Positions 1 through 8,796 are shown, counted from the stretch's first letter. The stretch: DNA of 64,000 nt from an uncultured Oxalobacteraceae bacterium (GCA_903862415.1 CAIOYD010000050.1:124001-188000), one strand, 5' to 3'. A program made the numbers and translations. The notes: generated from the sequence alone by a model not told the origin.

Positions 1-1046
1 TGACAATAACCAATATCATCACGCACGGTCAGCAAGGTCAGGCCAACGGTTTTGGCCAGACGGATGTAATCACTACTTTCATACACTTTACTGTTACCGC
101 TGGCCATGGCAGTAAAATAAGGGGAGGTATTGATAAGACAGTAGGAGGCAATATCATACCGTTGCCGATCCCAGAAGGTATCCATGATGATCACCTGACC
201 ACGCGGCGCCAGTGCTGCCACGGCACGCTGCAAAATACTGGCAATCACGGCTTCACTGAAGCAGCTTAAAAACTGACTCATCCAGATCACATCCATGCCT
301 TGTGGCAGCGGCAGATCCGGATTGAGCAAATCAAGCGCATGCAACTGCGCACGGTCACTCACACCTGCAGTCTGCAGCGCCGTTTGCGCCACAGCCAGCT
401 GCGTCGGCAGATCCACCAGATGTAATTGCACCTGCGGATGGTAAGCCAGCGCCGCACAACTGAACTTACCGGTATTGGCGCCGATATCCATGATCTGGCG
501 CGGTGCGGTGGCAAAAATATCGGCCAGAATTTCCGGGAACGAGGTGTCGGAATAAAAATGATCGAAAGCAAACCAGCTGGTTTTAGCCGGCTCCGGCATG
601 CTGGACAAGCCTTGATACAGGGTCGGCCAGTCACCCAGCTCGTTAAGCCCCAGCGGTTGCTGAGCATCAAGCGATGCTGCCAGACTGCTCAATCCGGCAT
701 AACAGACATCCTGATTGAAATCAAAATTAATCTGCGTCATTTTGTCGGTCAGGATAATGTAGCCGGTTTTATCGAGTACATAATTCCCCTCTTTCAGATA
801 CACCACACCGGCAGACAGACAGGTTTCGAGCACCACCTTGAGAACGTACTCGCTCCAGCGGCCATCAGAAGCCAGCTGCGCCACGTTCAATCCTGCTTGT
901 CCGGCGTCCGACAGCGCCTGCAACATGCCGCGTTTCCAGGCATAGTGCACAGATTGAAATACCACCGGTGCGAAGGCAATTTTCTGCGCTTCGAAACGCG
1001 CCGAAAAAGCATTTTGTCGCTCTGGAGAAAAACGTTTATTTTGCAT
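1..1046 (-). CDS. SAM-dependent methyltransferase of an aryl-polyene cluster (partial, 3' end outside window)
   Basis: The minus-strand frame is open from an ATG at 1044-1046 to the window edge, 348 codons with no stop. I read it by hand. The N-terminal part resembles the winged-helix dimerisation region of O-methyltransferases. Around the middle is the SAM-binding loop MDIGANTGKF, then LHLVDLP, where the acidic residue would contact SAM ribose, and later GQVIIMDTFWD. It starts 10 bases after the ligase/dehydratase stop on the same strand, so it belongs to the same operon. Methyltransferases of this kind in aryl-polyene clusters are thought to modify the aryl head group; that role is inferred from context. 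Confidence 0.85.
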   Translation of the reverse strand, partial: MQNKRFSPERQNAFSARFEAQKIAFAPVVFQSVHYAWKRGMLQALSDAGQAGLNVAQLASDGRWSEYVLKVVLETCLSAGVVYLKEGNYVLDKTGYIILTDKMTQINFDFNQDVCYAGLSSLAASLDAQQPLGLNELGDWPTLYQGLSSMPEPAKTSWFAFDHFYSDTSFPEILADIFATAPRQIMDIGANTGKFSCAALAYHPQVQLHLVDLPTQLAVAQTALQTAGVSDRAQLHALDLLNPDLPLPQGMDVIWMSQFLSCFSEAVIASILQRAVAALAPRGQVIIMDTFWDRQRYDIASYCLINTSPYFTAMASGNSKVYESSDYIRLAKTVGLTLLTVRDDIGYC

Positions 1047-1055
1047 AGTTGTGCA

Positions 1056-2702
1056 TCACCCGCAGCTATCGGTAAACATGATCCGGCCGCTGGAATGCTG
1101 ACGACCGGCTGACGAATAAGAAAAGTTCAGACTTTTTTTCTGCACATCCAGCGTCAGCAGCAACTCCACCGGCTGATCTGGCAAAATCACGTGTTGAAAT
1201 TTGAGCGCATGGATAGCTGTAAAATTAGTTGGCAAAGAAAATAATTGCCGGCCAATCTGGATCGCCCAGTCCACCTGTGCCACCCCGGGCAGAATTGGAA
1301 AGCCGGGAAAATGTCCGGGAAAATAGCGGGAATTTTTCGGCCAGCAAACCTGCAAACTGGCACGGGTTGCTTCCTGCTGCAGCACCTGACAGGCTGGATG
1401 CAGCAAGGTTGCCGGCGAGGTGGCGATAAATAAATTCTGCAACAACACCTGAGTCACTTTCCCCTGACTGTCCATCGGCAGTTGTTCAACATAACGCCAT
1501 TTTCGTGGCACGGCAATCGCTTCAACCCGATGCTGCAAAACCTGTTTGAGAGCTTCATTGAGCGCCAGTCGCCCATGAGCAGACAGCAATTCCTGGCCCG
1601 TGGCGCTGAGCACCAGCACGGCGGCCAGATACTGGCGCTGGGAATGCGCCTGGTCTTCCTGGCACAGCAGTAATTTGGCTTCACTCACCAGCGGCGAACT
1701 CAGCAGGGTGTGTTCAACGAGTTGCAGTGAAACGCGTTTTTCTTCGATTTTAACAATCCGGTCAGCACGTCCCTGAAGTAAAAAACCACCCATCTGCACG
1801 GCCTGAACACAGTCGGCCGTCAGCAACCAGTCGGCCGTCAGCAAATGTGGCGACTTCAATTCCAGCAAACTGTCGGCAGCGATACGCCATTCGACCTGCG
1901 GCATGACGCTCCAGACTTCACCGTCACTGCGTACACGCCAGGCCACGCCGCCGGTTTCAGAACTGCCAAAAATTTCGATCGGTGTGCTTCCCAGCAACGC
2001 GGCCGTAGCCTGCGAGACTTCGGCCGCAAGACTGCCGCCGGAACTGAAAATGGCGGCGGGTGTACCCGACCAACTCAGATGTGTCGGCAGGCGTTTCAGA
2101 TGCGCCGGACTGGAAATCAACACACAGCGGCGGCATGCCAGCACTTCCACGAGTTGTTCCGGATATTGCAAAGACCAGGCATGCAGGGCACGGCCACTGG
2201 CCAGCGGCCACAGCAGTTTGAACAACAAGCCATAAATATGTTGATGCGACACCGTGGCAATGATTTCAGCCTGACCCAGCCGGGCGCCAAAGAGTTGTTC
2301 CAGTGTGGCCACTTCGCTGGCGAGCTGCGCGAGTTTTTTCGGAATCGCCTGAGCCACACCGGTGCTGCCGGAAGTATGCACTACCAGACCAATCAAGTTT
2401 GCATCGAGCTCATTCCAGCTCACCTCAGACAGCGGCAGCGCTTCATCTGGCAACAATGGCTGACATTCAGCAGGGAAGGCACCGATAAATCCATCCACTG
2501 AAAGTGTCAGCGCACTGATACTGGTGGTCAGGGTATCGGCACTGAGCCAGATGGTTTTACGCGCATCCCAGGCAGCCAGCAATACGGCTGCAAATTCAAT
2601 ACTATCTTCCAGATAGAGGGCAAAATGTTGTCCCGCGTGCAGGGCAAACAGTGCACGCCAGCGCAGCGCACGTTCGCGGAATTCGGCTTCCGACACCGGC
2701 AC
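1056..2702 (-). CDS. Aryl-polyene AMP-ligase fused to a hot-dog dehydratase (ApeH-ApeI type), probably frameshifted at its N-terminus
   Basis: The 548-residue open frame begins at a GTG. Residues about 1-420 are an adenylate-forming ligase: the P-loop is VVHTSGSTGVAQAIPKK, followed by FGSSETGG and a GRADRIVKIEEKRVS hinge. The last ~110 residues are a FabZ/ApeI-like hot-dog fold (FPGFPILPGVAQVDWA). The ligase should load an aryl starter acid on a carrier protein and the dehydratase should act on 3-hydroxyacyl-ACP intermediates. The N-terminus looks short. A second frame gives ATG at 2764-2766, overlapping the upstream stop by a few bases, and reads MSDQLLQVLSRAPSPSRL before running out of frame near 2700. 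The true start is therefore probably 2766, with a frameshift or a sequencing error. Confidence 0.85.
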   Translation of the reverse strand: MPVSEAEFRERALRWRALFALHAGQHFALYLEDSIEFAAVLLAAWDARKTIWLSADTLTTSISALTLSVDGFIGAFPAECQPLLPDEALPLSEVSWNELDANLIGLVVHTSGSTGVAQAIPKKLAQLASEVATLEQLFGARLGQAEIIATVSHQHIYGLLFKLLWPLASGRALHAWSLQYPEQLVEVLACRRCVLISSPAHLKRLPTHLSWSGTPAAIFSSGGSLAAEVSQATAALLGSTPIEIFGSSETGGVAWRVRSDGEVWSVMPQVEWRIAADSLLELKSPHLLTADWLLTADCVQAVQMGGFLLQGRADRIVKIEEKRVSLQLVEHTLLSSPLVSEAKLLLCQEDQAHSQRQYLAAVLVLSATGQELLSAHGRLALNEALKQVLQHRVEAIAVPRKWRYVEQLPMDSQGKVTQVLLQNLFIATSPATLLHPACQVLQQEATRASLQVCWPKNSRYFPGHFPGFPILPGVAQVDWAIQIGRQLFSLPTNFTAIHALKFQHVILPDQPVELLLTLDVQKKSLNFSYSSAGRQHSSGRIMFTDSCG

Positions 2703-2758
2703 GCCAACCGATCAGTCTGGACGGTGACGGCGCTCGGCTGAGCACCTGCAGTAACTGG

Positions 2759-3304
2759 TCAGACATGATGCAGACGCTTGAAACGGCGGCGATATAAAAA
2801 CTCACCGGCAAACAGCAAACCCATCAAACCATACGAAATAACGCCGGTGTACAGTGACCAGGCAGCTTCCGACATCCACAGTGCGGTGATCAGGGCGATG
2901 GCGCCGTTGACAACAAAAAAACCACACCACACTTGGGTTACCCGTCGGGTATAGGCAATGGCAACCGGTGGCAGATCTGGCTCCGTCATACGGGCAAAGC
3001 GTTCCACCATCGACGGCCCAACCCACAGGCTGTAAGAAAACGCCGCCAGCAAACCCAGATTGACCAGCAGCGGATACAGTTTGAGCGGCAACATGGCATT
3101 TTGCCAGATAGCCAACGCCGCCAGCAGCAACACACCCAACACCGACCAACGTGCGGGACGATTGATTTTCAGCACCGACAGACGTGTCGCGGCAGCGGCC
3201 AGCAACAACAGTGCCAGCCAACGCGGTTCAATTTTTCCATGTGCCAGCCAGATCAACAGCGGGTACAACAGCGTGATCAGCACCGTCAGCACAGTGAGCA
3301 GCAA
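2759..3304 (-). CDS. Aryl-polyene cluster membrane protein (ApeG/COG4648-like)
   Basis: This 181-residue protein has about five hydrophobic helices and a basic C-terminus (FLYRRRFKRLHHV). It lies between the second carrier protein and the ligase, the position held by the COG4648 inner-membrane protein of aryl-polyene clusters; its biochemical role is not established. No ATG is available. The frame opens at TTG (3304), and a GGAG sits about 14 bases upstream, or about 5 bases before an in-frame ATT at 3313, so the start is uncertain. Its TGA overlaps the probable ATG of the ligase at 2766, suggesting translational coupling. Confidence 0.75.
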   Translation of the reverse strand: MLLTVLTVLITLLYPLLIWLAHGKIEPRWLALLLLAAAATRLSVLKINRPARWSVLGVLLLAALAIWQNAMLPLKLYPLLVNLGLLAAFSYSLWVGPSMVERFARMTEPDLPPVAIAYTRRVTQVWCGFFVVNGAIALITALWMSEAAWSLYTGVISYGLMGLLFAGEFLYRRRFKRLHHV

Positions 3305-3321
3305 GCGGTTAATAACAGCTC

Positions 3322-3579
3322 CTAGCCGATGGATGCGAGTGCATCCACAACGTCACCGATGGTGCGAATTTCCTTAAACACTTCCGGCGATAACCGTTTG
3401 CCGGTAGTCTGGGTCAGCTTCACAGCCAGATCGACCGCATCTATGCTGTCAATATCCAGATCGGCATACAGATTCGATTCCCTGGTCAGGGTCGATTTAT
3501 CCAGTTCAAACATTTGTGCGAGCAAATCCACCACCCACACAGTAATTTCATCCTTGCTCATTTGACCTATTGCTATCAT
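3322..3579 (-). CDS. Acyl carrier protein (second of the pair, ApeF-like)
   Basis: An 85-residue acidic helical protein with the phosphopantetheine site in DLDIDSIDAVDL, so serine is the attachment residue. I chose the ATG at 3579 because GAGGGAAG stands just upstream; the frame opens further upstream but that part reads like spacer. It follows the first carrier protein by 13 bases. Paired carrier proteins of this kind hold the growing polyene during type II polyketide assembly. Which of the two carries the starter and which the elongation intermediates cannot be told from sequence. Confidence 0.88.
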   Translation of the reverse strand: MIAIGQMSKDEITVWVVDLLAQMFELDKSTLTRESNLYADLDIDSIDAVDLAVKLTQTTGKRLSPEVFKEIRTIGDVVDALASIG

Positions 3580-3592
3580 GTTACTTCCCTCG

Positions 3593-3847
3593 TTATTTTT
3601 TTCTGTTTTTTTCAATTAATTCAGCCAGCGCCCGGACAGAAGCGAAGTGACGTCGGGTTTCTTCGGAATCGGCTGACAAGGTAATGCCATAGCGTTTTTG
3701 CAGCGCCACACCCAGTTCGAGTGCATCAATGGAATCAAGTCCCAGACCATCGACAAACAGGGGAGCTTCCGAATCGATATCTGCGGCACTGATATCTTCG
3801 AGCTGCAGGGCTTCTATGATTAAGTTTTTGACTTCAAGTTCAAGCAT
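3593..3847 (-). CDS. Acyl carrier protein (first of the pair, ApeE-like)
   Basis: An 84-residue carrier protein. The motif GLGLDSIDALELGVAL gives the serine for 4'-phosphopantetheine attachment. Its start overlaps the end of the acyltransferase by 8 bases, so the two are translationally coupled. It ends in a basic EKNRKK tail. The sequence differs clearly from the following carrier protein, so the two are probably not interchangeable. Confidence 0.88.
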   Translation of the reverse strand: MLELEVKNLIIEALQLEDISAADIDSEAPLFVDGLGLDSIDALELGVALQKRYGITLSADSEETRRHFASVRALAELIEKNRKK

Positions 3848-4607
3848 GGCGTTGATTTTCCTCAGTAAAATAAGTTTCTAAATACGCAGTCAGATGTCTT
3901 GCGGCCAACACATCGCTGTCATGGGTGAAATGGTCTATCGATATATCATCCTGCACTTCTATCCGGAAGGTCGCCATTTGCGCCGGAACCTGCCACCATT
4001 TATCGCCTTTGGCCAGAGTTTTTGGCGTGCAACTGATCACCACCGGCGTCACATTGCAGCGCGCCCGTACAGCAATGTTGGCGGCTCCGCGTTTGAGTCG
4101 AATCTGTCCATCTGCCGGGGTTCTGGTACCTTCGGGGAAAACAATCAGGTTCCCCTGTCCCTGCAACGATTTGATGCAGTCACTGACCAGATCGCTGCCA
4201 TGATTATTGAAAATATACCCAGCCGACGTCACAGCTCCGCGGGTGAACGGATTATTTCTCAGATCGCCCTTGACGATGCAATCAGCCTGACGCACAAAAG
4301 CCATCAGAAATACGGTATCAATGAGCGTCGGGTGATTGGCCAGAATCAGCAAACCCTTGCGCTGCAGTTTTTCCGCGCCGATGAGTTGGTAACGCAACAC
4401 CCCGAGTCCGTGCATCATGCCGATAAACAACCGGAACATCAGCCGGATCACGCCACGCGCCACTTCAATCCGATGAGTCTGATCCCAAATCAGCAGATTC
4501 AGTACTGGAAACAGCAGCACTCGCAGCAACAACCCGCCGATGCCAAACATCGCAAAACACCAGCCCGTAGCCAGAATGCGCCAGCCATAAAACAGTTTAT
4601 CCAACAT
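3840..4607 (-). CDS. Lysophospholipid-type acyltransferase (PlsC family, ApeD-like)
   Basis: A membrane-associated acyltransferase. It has a hydrophobic N-terminal segment (GIGGLLLRVLLFPVLNLLIW), the catalytic HX4D box as NHPTLID, and the substrate box FPEGTRT. I placed the start at MLDKLFYGWRI (4607), with GGGA just upstream and an 11-base overlap with the ketosynthase gene; a longer frame to 4661 exists but its extra 18 residues look non-native. In aryl-polyene clusters this enzyme is proposed to help attach the polyene to a membrane lipid or glycolipid, which fits its place here but is inference. Confidence 0.85.
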   Translation of the reverse strand: MLDKLFYGWRILATGWCFAMFGIGGLLLRVLLFPVLNLLIWDQTHRIEVARGVIRLMFRLFIGMMHGLGVLRYQLIGAEKLQRKGLLILANHPTLIDTVFLMAFVRQADCIVKGDLRNNPFTRGAVTSAGYIFNNHGSDLVSDCIKSLQGQGNLIVFPEGTRTPADGQIRLKRGAANIAVRARCNVTPVVISCTPKTLAKGDKWWQVPAQMATFRIEVQDDISIDHFTHDSDVLAARHLTAYLETYFTEENQRHA

Positions 4608-5349
4608 GCCGGTCCCAGTGCCATTTGAGCCGGCCATCGTGACGTTGGTAATCGGCGTCATCAGAAAGAAAAAATTTCAGCACCTGCAAACTGGCCGGCA
4701 TTTCATGAGCGACCGCGGCAAGCGCACTGGCCTGCCAGGACAACTGCAGCACATTCTGTGCCGCCGGCACCATCAGCCAGGCCCAGGCATGGGGTTGTTC
4801 AAGACTATCCTGAAAAGCAGAAAATACCTGTGGCAGTGTAGTGTCGCAGACCACCAGCAATACCATAGGCGCTCCATCAGCGAGTTGACTGCAGGCTTCA
4901 ATCACCGCATGCTCCACACTGCTGTTGCCGGCAGCAACGGCGGCATGACTGGCCTGATCATGCCGGGCAATCGACAGCAAACCGGCCGTAGCATTATGCA
5001 CCGCCAGTCCAAAACTGGTGGGTGAGAGCGGCTCCTGCCGGGTTAAATTATTCAGCAATTCGGTGGCGCGCTGCACATCACCATGTCGGGAACAAAACAC
5101 CGTCGGAATATTTTCGCGCTGCTCCACAGGCAAGCTATTGAGGCAGCGGTAAGCCACTTCCAGCGCCATTTTCCCAAGCCCGCCTGCGCGTCGACGCAAC
5201 ATCGCCGGCATGTCCGGCAAACGTGGCTCGGCATCGCCGGCCAGAACATACGGCGCATGCTCCCAGGCCTGCCATGCTTCTGGCGTCTCCAGATCAGGTG
5301 CCCAGGCAGCCTGGGCTGCGATGGAAAATTGGATGGTATTGAGCTGCAT
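4597..5349 (-). CDS. Beta-ketoacyl synthase-like protein (ApeC/chain-length-factor type)
   Basis: A 250-residue protein matching the short N-terminal-type ketoacyl synthase seen at the head of aryl-polyene clusters. Recognisable pieces are IPTVFCSRHGD, SPTSFGLAVHNATAGLLSI and AAGNSSVEHAVIEA. It is much shorter than a full KAS enzyme of about 400 residues, as is usual for this subfamily, which is thought to pair with a full ketosynthase encoded elsewhere in the cluster. It is the first gene of the minus-strand operon, so the operon promoter should lie in 5350-5792. Confidence 0.82.
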   Translation of the reverse strand: MQLNTIQFSIAAQAAWAPDLETPEAWQAWEHAPYVLAGDAEPRLPDMPAMLRRRAGGLGKMALEVAYRCLNSLPVEQRENIPTVFCSRHGDVQRATELLNNLTRQEPLSPTSFGLAVHNATAGLLSIARHDQASHAAVAAGNSSVEHAVIEACSQLADGAPMVLLVVCDTTLPQVFSAFQDSLEQPHAWAWLMVPAAQNVLQLSWQASALAAVAHEMPASLQVLKFFLSDDADYQRHDGRLKWHWDRHVG

Positions 5350-5792
5350 AATTTATAACGAAAGTAACCGGATTCCTATGCCATGCAAAAAGTTAATTTT
5401 AAAATAATAAATATTGCACAAATTAGCGTGGAATTATAGCCGAGCAAGCCGGAAAATAGTTCATTTTCAAGAAGTTAGCCGCACATTCCAACCGTAAATA
5501 ATACAATCAGATAATTAACAAATTATTAACTAAAATCATTGCTGCCACTTTCATGATAATTGCTTGTATTTTTTGCCAGAAAAAAAGCAAAGAAACCAGA
5601 CTTACCTGCAGCAATTGCAGATTCCAGCCAGGTTGAAACAAATATTGTTGATTATCGATAGAAATTATTTTTATTTGACATATCCTTCAAGGAAGCGCGG
5701 AAGACCAAATAAGCTCGAAAATACTCTATTGATAACAATAGAAGAATGGAGTAAGTACTCTAAACCATCGCAATGCTCAGACAGGAAACAGT
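5350..5792. other. Divergent intergenic region between the aryl-polyene operon and the signalling operon
   Basis: This spacer is strongly AT-rich compared with the flanking genes, and both operons must start from it. I see AGGAAACAGT just before the ATG at 5793 as a ribosome binding site. No convincing paired -35/-10 boxes could be assigned. The stretch 5627-5767 encodes a transposase-like remnant described separately. The low G+C content may partly reflect acquired DNA. Confidence 0.6.
5627..5767 (+). pseudogene. Transposase N-terminal relic (IS5-like helix-turn-helix region)
   Basis: Part of an 85-codon open frame (5564-5821) reads YPSRKRGRPNKLENTLL followed by ITIEEWSKYSK. This resembles the GRPxKLxxxDxLLxTLEYWREYRT block near the N-terminus of IS5-family transposases. 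No DDE catalytic part follows, since the frame runs into the start of the next gene, and I see no inverted terminal repeats. It is best read as a decayed insertion-sequence fragment. The family assignment is from memory of the motif only. Confidence 0.45.
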
Positions 5793-8483
5793 ATGCCGAA
5801 CGCCGCCGTCCAGCCAGATGATGCCGAAATTGCCCTGTTTCTGACAAAATCCAGCCTGACCGAACAACACCTGTTGGAAAAACTCCGCGCGCTGGAATTT
5901 TCTCCTCAGGATGCACTCTGCCTGCAACTCGTCAACTCGCTGCCAGCCACAGTCATCGCCGAACTCGTCACCCAGACCAGTAACGCCATGGCGACTTCAC
6001 ATCCTTTGATCATTACCGATATAGCGGCCAGAGAGCTCGTGAGTGAGCAACTGCAAACCCTGCACATCAACACGAATGAGGCCGAATGGCACCAGTCTGT
6101 GCGCCGCTGCATCACTGTCGGTCTCAGGCAGCGCCATATCCACCTGAACCGTTTTTGCGCCACTTACAGCAAACTCAACACATTGCTCACTCCGCTGCTG
6201 CAGGCCCGTGCTGAGGACAGCGAGAAATTTATCGGCTGCATGCAGGCTTTGGCGAAACTGATTTTTTTTAACATTGAAATTGGACTGGAAATCCATGCCT
6301 TTACCGACAAGCTCGAATTGCACCACATTCAGGATGAACACAATAAAAATCTGGAGAAAATATTTTTTCAACACAACTATGATGTGCTCACCGGACTGCC
6401 CAACCGGATCATGTTGCAAAAAATTCTCACCGAATGCATTCAGGGCTATCAGGAAAACCAGGGCAGCATCACCCTGATCAAACTGAGTCTGGATCATTTT
6501 CAGACACTCTCGAGCACCAATGGCAATGACGTTGGCAACCTGATCCTCAAAGAAACCGCCATCCGGCTGCAGCACTACCTGCACAAAGATGATCAGGTAG
6601 CTTATTGGGGTAGCGATGCGTTTTATATCGTGCGCACCAACCAGAGCGATTCTCACCAACTTAACCAGTTGTGCAATCAAATCAATGAACTCATCCGTCA
6701 ACCTCTGATCATCAACGACAACAACCTGCATCTGACCTGCAGCATGGGAATAGCACTGTACCCCCAGGATCATCACGAGATCGACAGCCTGATCAAATTT
6801 TCCCACAGTGCGATGTTGCAGGCCAGGGAAATGGGCGGCAACAAATTTCAATTCTTTAATGCCGAACTCGATGCCCGGCTGATGCAACGCAATGCGATTG
6901 CCAATGACCTTTTTGATGCCATCGATGACCAGCAATTCTGCATGCATTACCAGCCAGTGATTGATTTGCAAAGCGGTGCCGTGGTCAGTATGGAAGCACT
7001 CATACGCTGGAATCATCCGACCCGCGGCATGATCCCGCCGATTCAGTTCATCTCCATTGCCGAAGATTTATCACTGATACACAAACTTGGTGACTGGATT
7101 ATCCGTCAGGTGTGTCTGGACATTACCGCCTGGCGCACGCAGGGATTGACGGTGCCGCGGATTGCCATCAATGTCTCACCCAAACAGTTGTATGAGCCAG
7201 CCTTTACCACCACTCTGTTTGCCACCCTGTCTGAACTGGGTATTGCTCCCGGCGACATCACGTTGGAAATCACCGAAAGTCTGTTGCTTACTCACAGCGA
7301 ACTGATCGAAAACAGCCTGAATCAAATCAAACGCCACGGACTGTTTTTAGCCATGGATGATTTTGGCACCGGCTATTCCGCTCTGAGTTATTTAAAACAT
7401 TACCCGTTTGATTATGTCAAAATCGATCAATCTTTTGTACGCGATCTGATCAACAGTCCGGGTGACGCCGCCATTGCCAATGCCGTCATCGCCATGACCC
7501 ACAGCATGGGTATCAAAGTCATTGCCGAAGGAGTAGAGACTGAGGCGCAGTGTGAATATCTGGCCAAAAACATGTGTGACTATATTCAGGGCTACTATGT
7601 TTCCCGCCCCATGCCTACCGACAAAACGGGCGAATTTTATGCCCAGCATTACCTGCTGCCGGAACACCTGCGTCGCTTCACCAAAACCAGCCGCACGATT
7701 TTATTTGTTGACGATGAGCCTAATATTCTGTCTTCACTCAAACGCCTGTTCCGTCCGGATGGCTATCACATTCTGACCGCCAACAGTGGCACTGAAGGTC
7801 TGGAAATTATCCAGACCCATCAAGTCGATGTCATCATGTCGGATCAACGCATGCCGGTAATGACTGGGGTGGAATTTTTGCGCCAGGCCAAAGTTATCTG
7901 TCCGGATACCATACGCATCGTGCTCTCTGGTTACACTGAACTGCAATCCATTACCGATGCCATCAATGAAGGGGCAATTTATAAATTTCTCACCAAGCCC
8001 TGGAATGACGAGCAATTGCGCGAACAGATCGCCGAAGCCTTCAAACAAAAAGAAATGTCAGATGAAAACCGCCGCCTGGGTTTAAAAATCCAAACTGCCA
8101 ATCAGGAACTGGCCACCGCTAACCGCCATCTGGCCGACCTGCTGCAACAAAAAGATAAGCAAATCGACCGGGATGAAACCAGTCTGGACATCACCCGTGA
8201 AGCACTACAGTATTTACCCACTCCAATGCTGGGAATCGACAATGAAGGCGTGATTGCCTTTGTTAATCTGGCAGCAGAAAATATTTTTATCAACAAAGTG
8301 TCGTTGTTAAGTCTGCATATTGATGAGATCCTGAGCAATTTCACACTCATCGCCGCACAACAACAGGAGGGGCAGCATTTTTCACTCGGCATTGGCGATT
8401 TTAACTATCTCGCCAATATCCGCAGCATGGGGAAAAGTTCCCGGTCGCGCGGAAAACTGATTACCTTTTATCCGGATAACTGA
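5793..8483 (+). CDS. EAL c-di-GMP phosphodiesterase with degenerate GGDEF and internal receiver domain
   Basis: An 896-residue protein. Residues ~1-190 are of unknown fold; ~195-355 form a GGDEF domain (YDVLTGLPNR) whose signature is reduced to WGSDAF, so cyclase activity is unlikely. Residues ~370-620 are an EAL domain with key features kept: MEALIRW, INVSPKQ, LEITES, DDFGTGYS, VKIDQSF, IAEGVET and IQGYYVSRPM. Residues ~633-755 are a receiver domain (FVDDEP, phospho-acceptor Asp in MSDQRMP, FLTKPW). A coiled coil and a PAS-like end follow. The likely function is phosphorylation-controlled c-di-GMP hydrolysis. It heads a seven-gene operon, one base before the next ATG. A receiver placed after the output domain is less common than the reverse order. 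Confidence 0.9.
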   Translation: MPNAAVQPDDAEIALFLTKSSLTEQHLLEKLRALEFSPQDALCLQLVNSLPATVIAELVTQTSNAMATSHPLIITDIAARELVSEQLQTLHINTNEAEWHQSVRRCITVGLRQRHIHLNRFCATYSKLNTLLTPLLQARAEDSEKFIGCMQALAKLIFFNIEIGLEIHAFTDKLELHHIQDEHNKNLEKIFFQHNYDVLTGLPNRIMLQKILTECIQGYQENQGSITLIKLSLDHFQTLSSTNGNDVGNLILKETAIRLQHYLHKDDQVAYWGSDAFYIVRTNQSDSHQLNQLCNQINELIRQPLIINDNNLHLTCSMGIALYPQDHHEIDSLIKFSHSAMLQAREMGGNKFQFFNAELDARLMQRNAIANDLFDAIDDQQFCMHYQPVIDLQSGAVVSMEALIRWNHPTRGMIPPIQFISIAEDLSLIHKLGDWIIRQVCLDITAWRTQGLTVPRIAINVSPKQLYEPAFTTTLFATLSELGIAPGDITLEITESLLLTHSELIENSLNQIKRHGLFLAMDDFGTGYSALSYLKHYPFDYVKIDQSFVRDLINSPGDAAIANAVIAMTHSMGIKVIAEGVETEAQCEYLAKNMCDYIQGYYVSRPMPTDKTGEFYAQHYLLPEHLRRFTKTSRTILFVDDEPNILSSLKRLFRPDGYHILTANSGTEGLEIIQTHQVDVIMSDQRMPVMTGVEFLRQAKVICPDTIRIVLSGYTELQSITDAINEGAIYKFLTKPWNDEQLREQIAEAFKQKEMSDENRRLGLKIQTANQELATANRHLADLLQQKDKQIDRDETSLDITREALQYLPTPMLGIDNEGVIAFVNLAAENIFINKVSLLSLHIDEILSNFTLIAAQQQEGQHFSLGIGDFNYLANIRSMGKSSRSRGKLITFYPDN

Positions 8484-8484
8484 T

Positions 8485-8796
8485 ATGGATGGCGCCCAAC
8501 TGACAGAACTTCAACAGGTCAGGAGTGGCATGATCGTCGCCAATCATGTCTTTGATGCGCAGGAACAGTTGCTCATCATGTCGGGCCAGAAAATCAGCGC
8601 CGACATCATCCTGCTGCTGACCCAACATGACATCAGCCACGTCTGGGTACTGCCTGAAATCAAGGTCACGGATCAAATCGGGCTGGAGTGGAAAATCAAA
8701 CGTCTCAACCGTTTGTTTCAGATGAGTGAACAGGAAACCCTGAATGCCAGACTGAAAAAATGCATCCGCAATTTACTGACTGAGGGGGAAATATGA
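8485..8796 (+). CDS. Small stand-alone domain protein related to the C-terminus of the REC/HD-GYP protein
   Basis: A 103-residue protein starting one base after the EAL gene and overlapping the HDOD gene by 4 bases. Its N-terminal ~60 residues (VRSGMIVANHVFDAQEQLL, then a helix and HDISHVWV) match in pattern the C-terminal domain of the protein at 9660-10946 (LKAGMVLADDLISRDGHLL, then KRHNV). Similar GMxLAxxVxxxxGxLLL domains accompany HDOD and HD-GYP signalling proteins. Function is unknown; it is probably a regulatory or interaction module working with its neighbours. Confidence 0.75.
   Translation: MDGAQLTELQQVRSGMIVANHVFDAQEQLLIMSGQKISADIILLLTQHDISHVWVLPEIKVTDQIGLEWKIKRLNRLFQMSEQETLNARLKKCIRNLLTEGEI

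Noticed and set aside
426-1112. Plus-strand 228-codon frame
   Set aside because: It lies opposite the methyltransferase gene, whose minus-strand frame has clear SAM motifs; the plus frame shows no domain.
1845-2501. Plus-strand 218-codon frame
   Set aside because: Antisense to the aryl-polyene ligase, with Arg/Gln/Cys-rich composition typical of shadow frames.
5997-7016. Minus-strand 339-codon frame
   Set aside because: Antisense to the GGDEF/EAL gene; no motif and no ribosome site, while the plus frame has complete EAL motifs.
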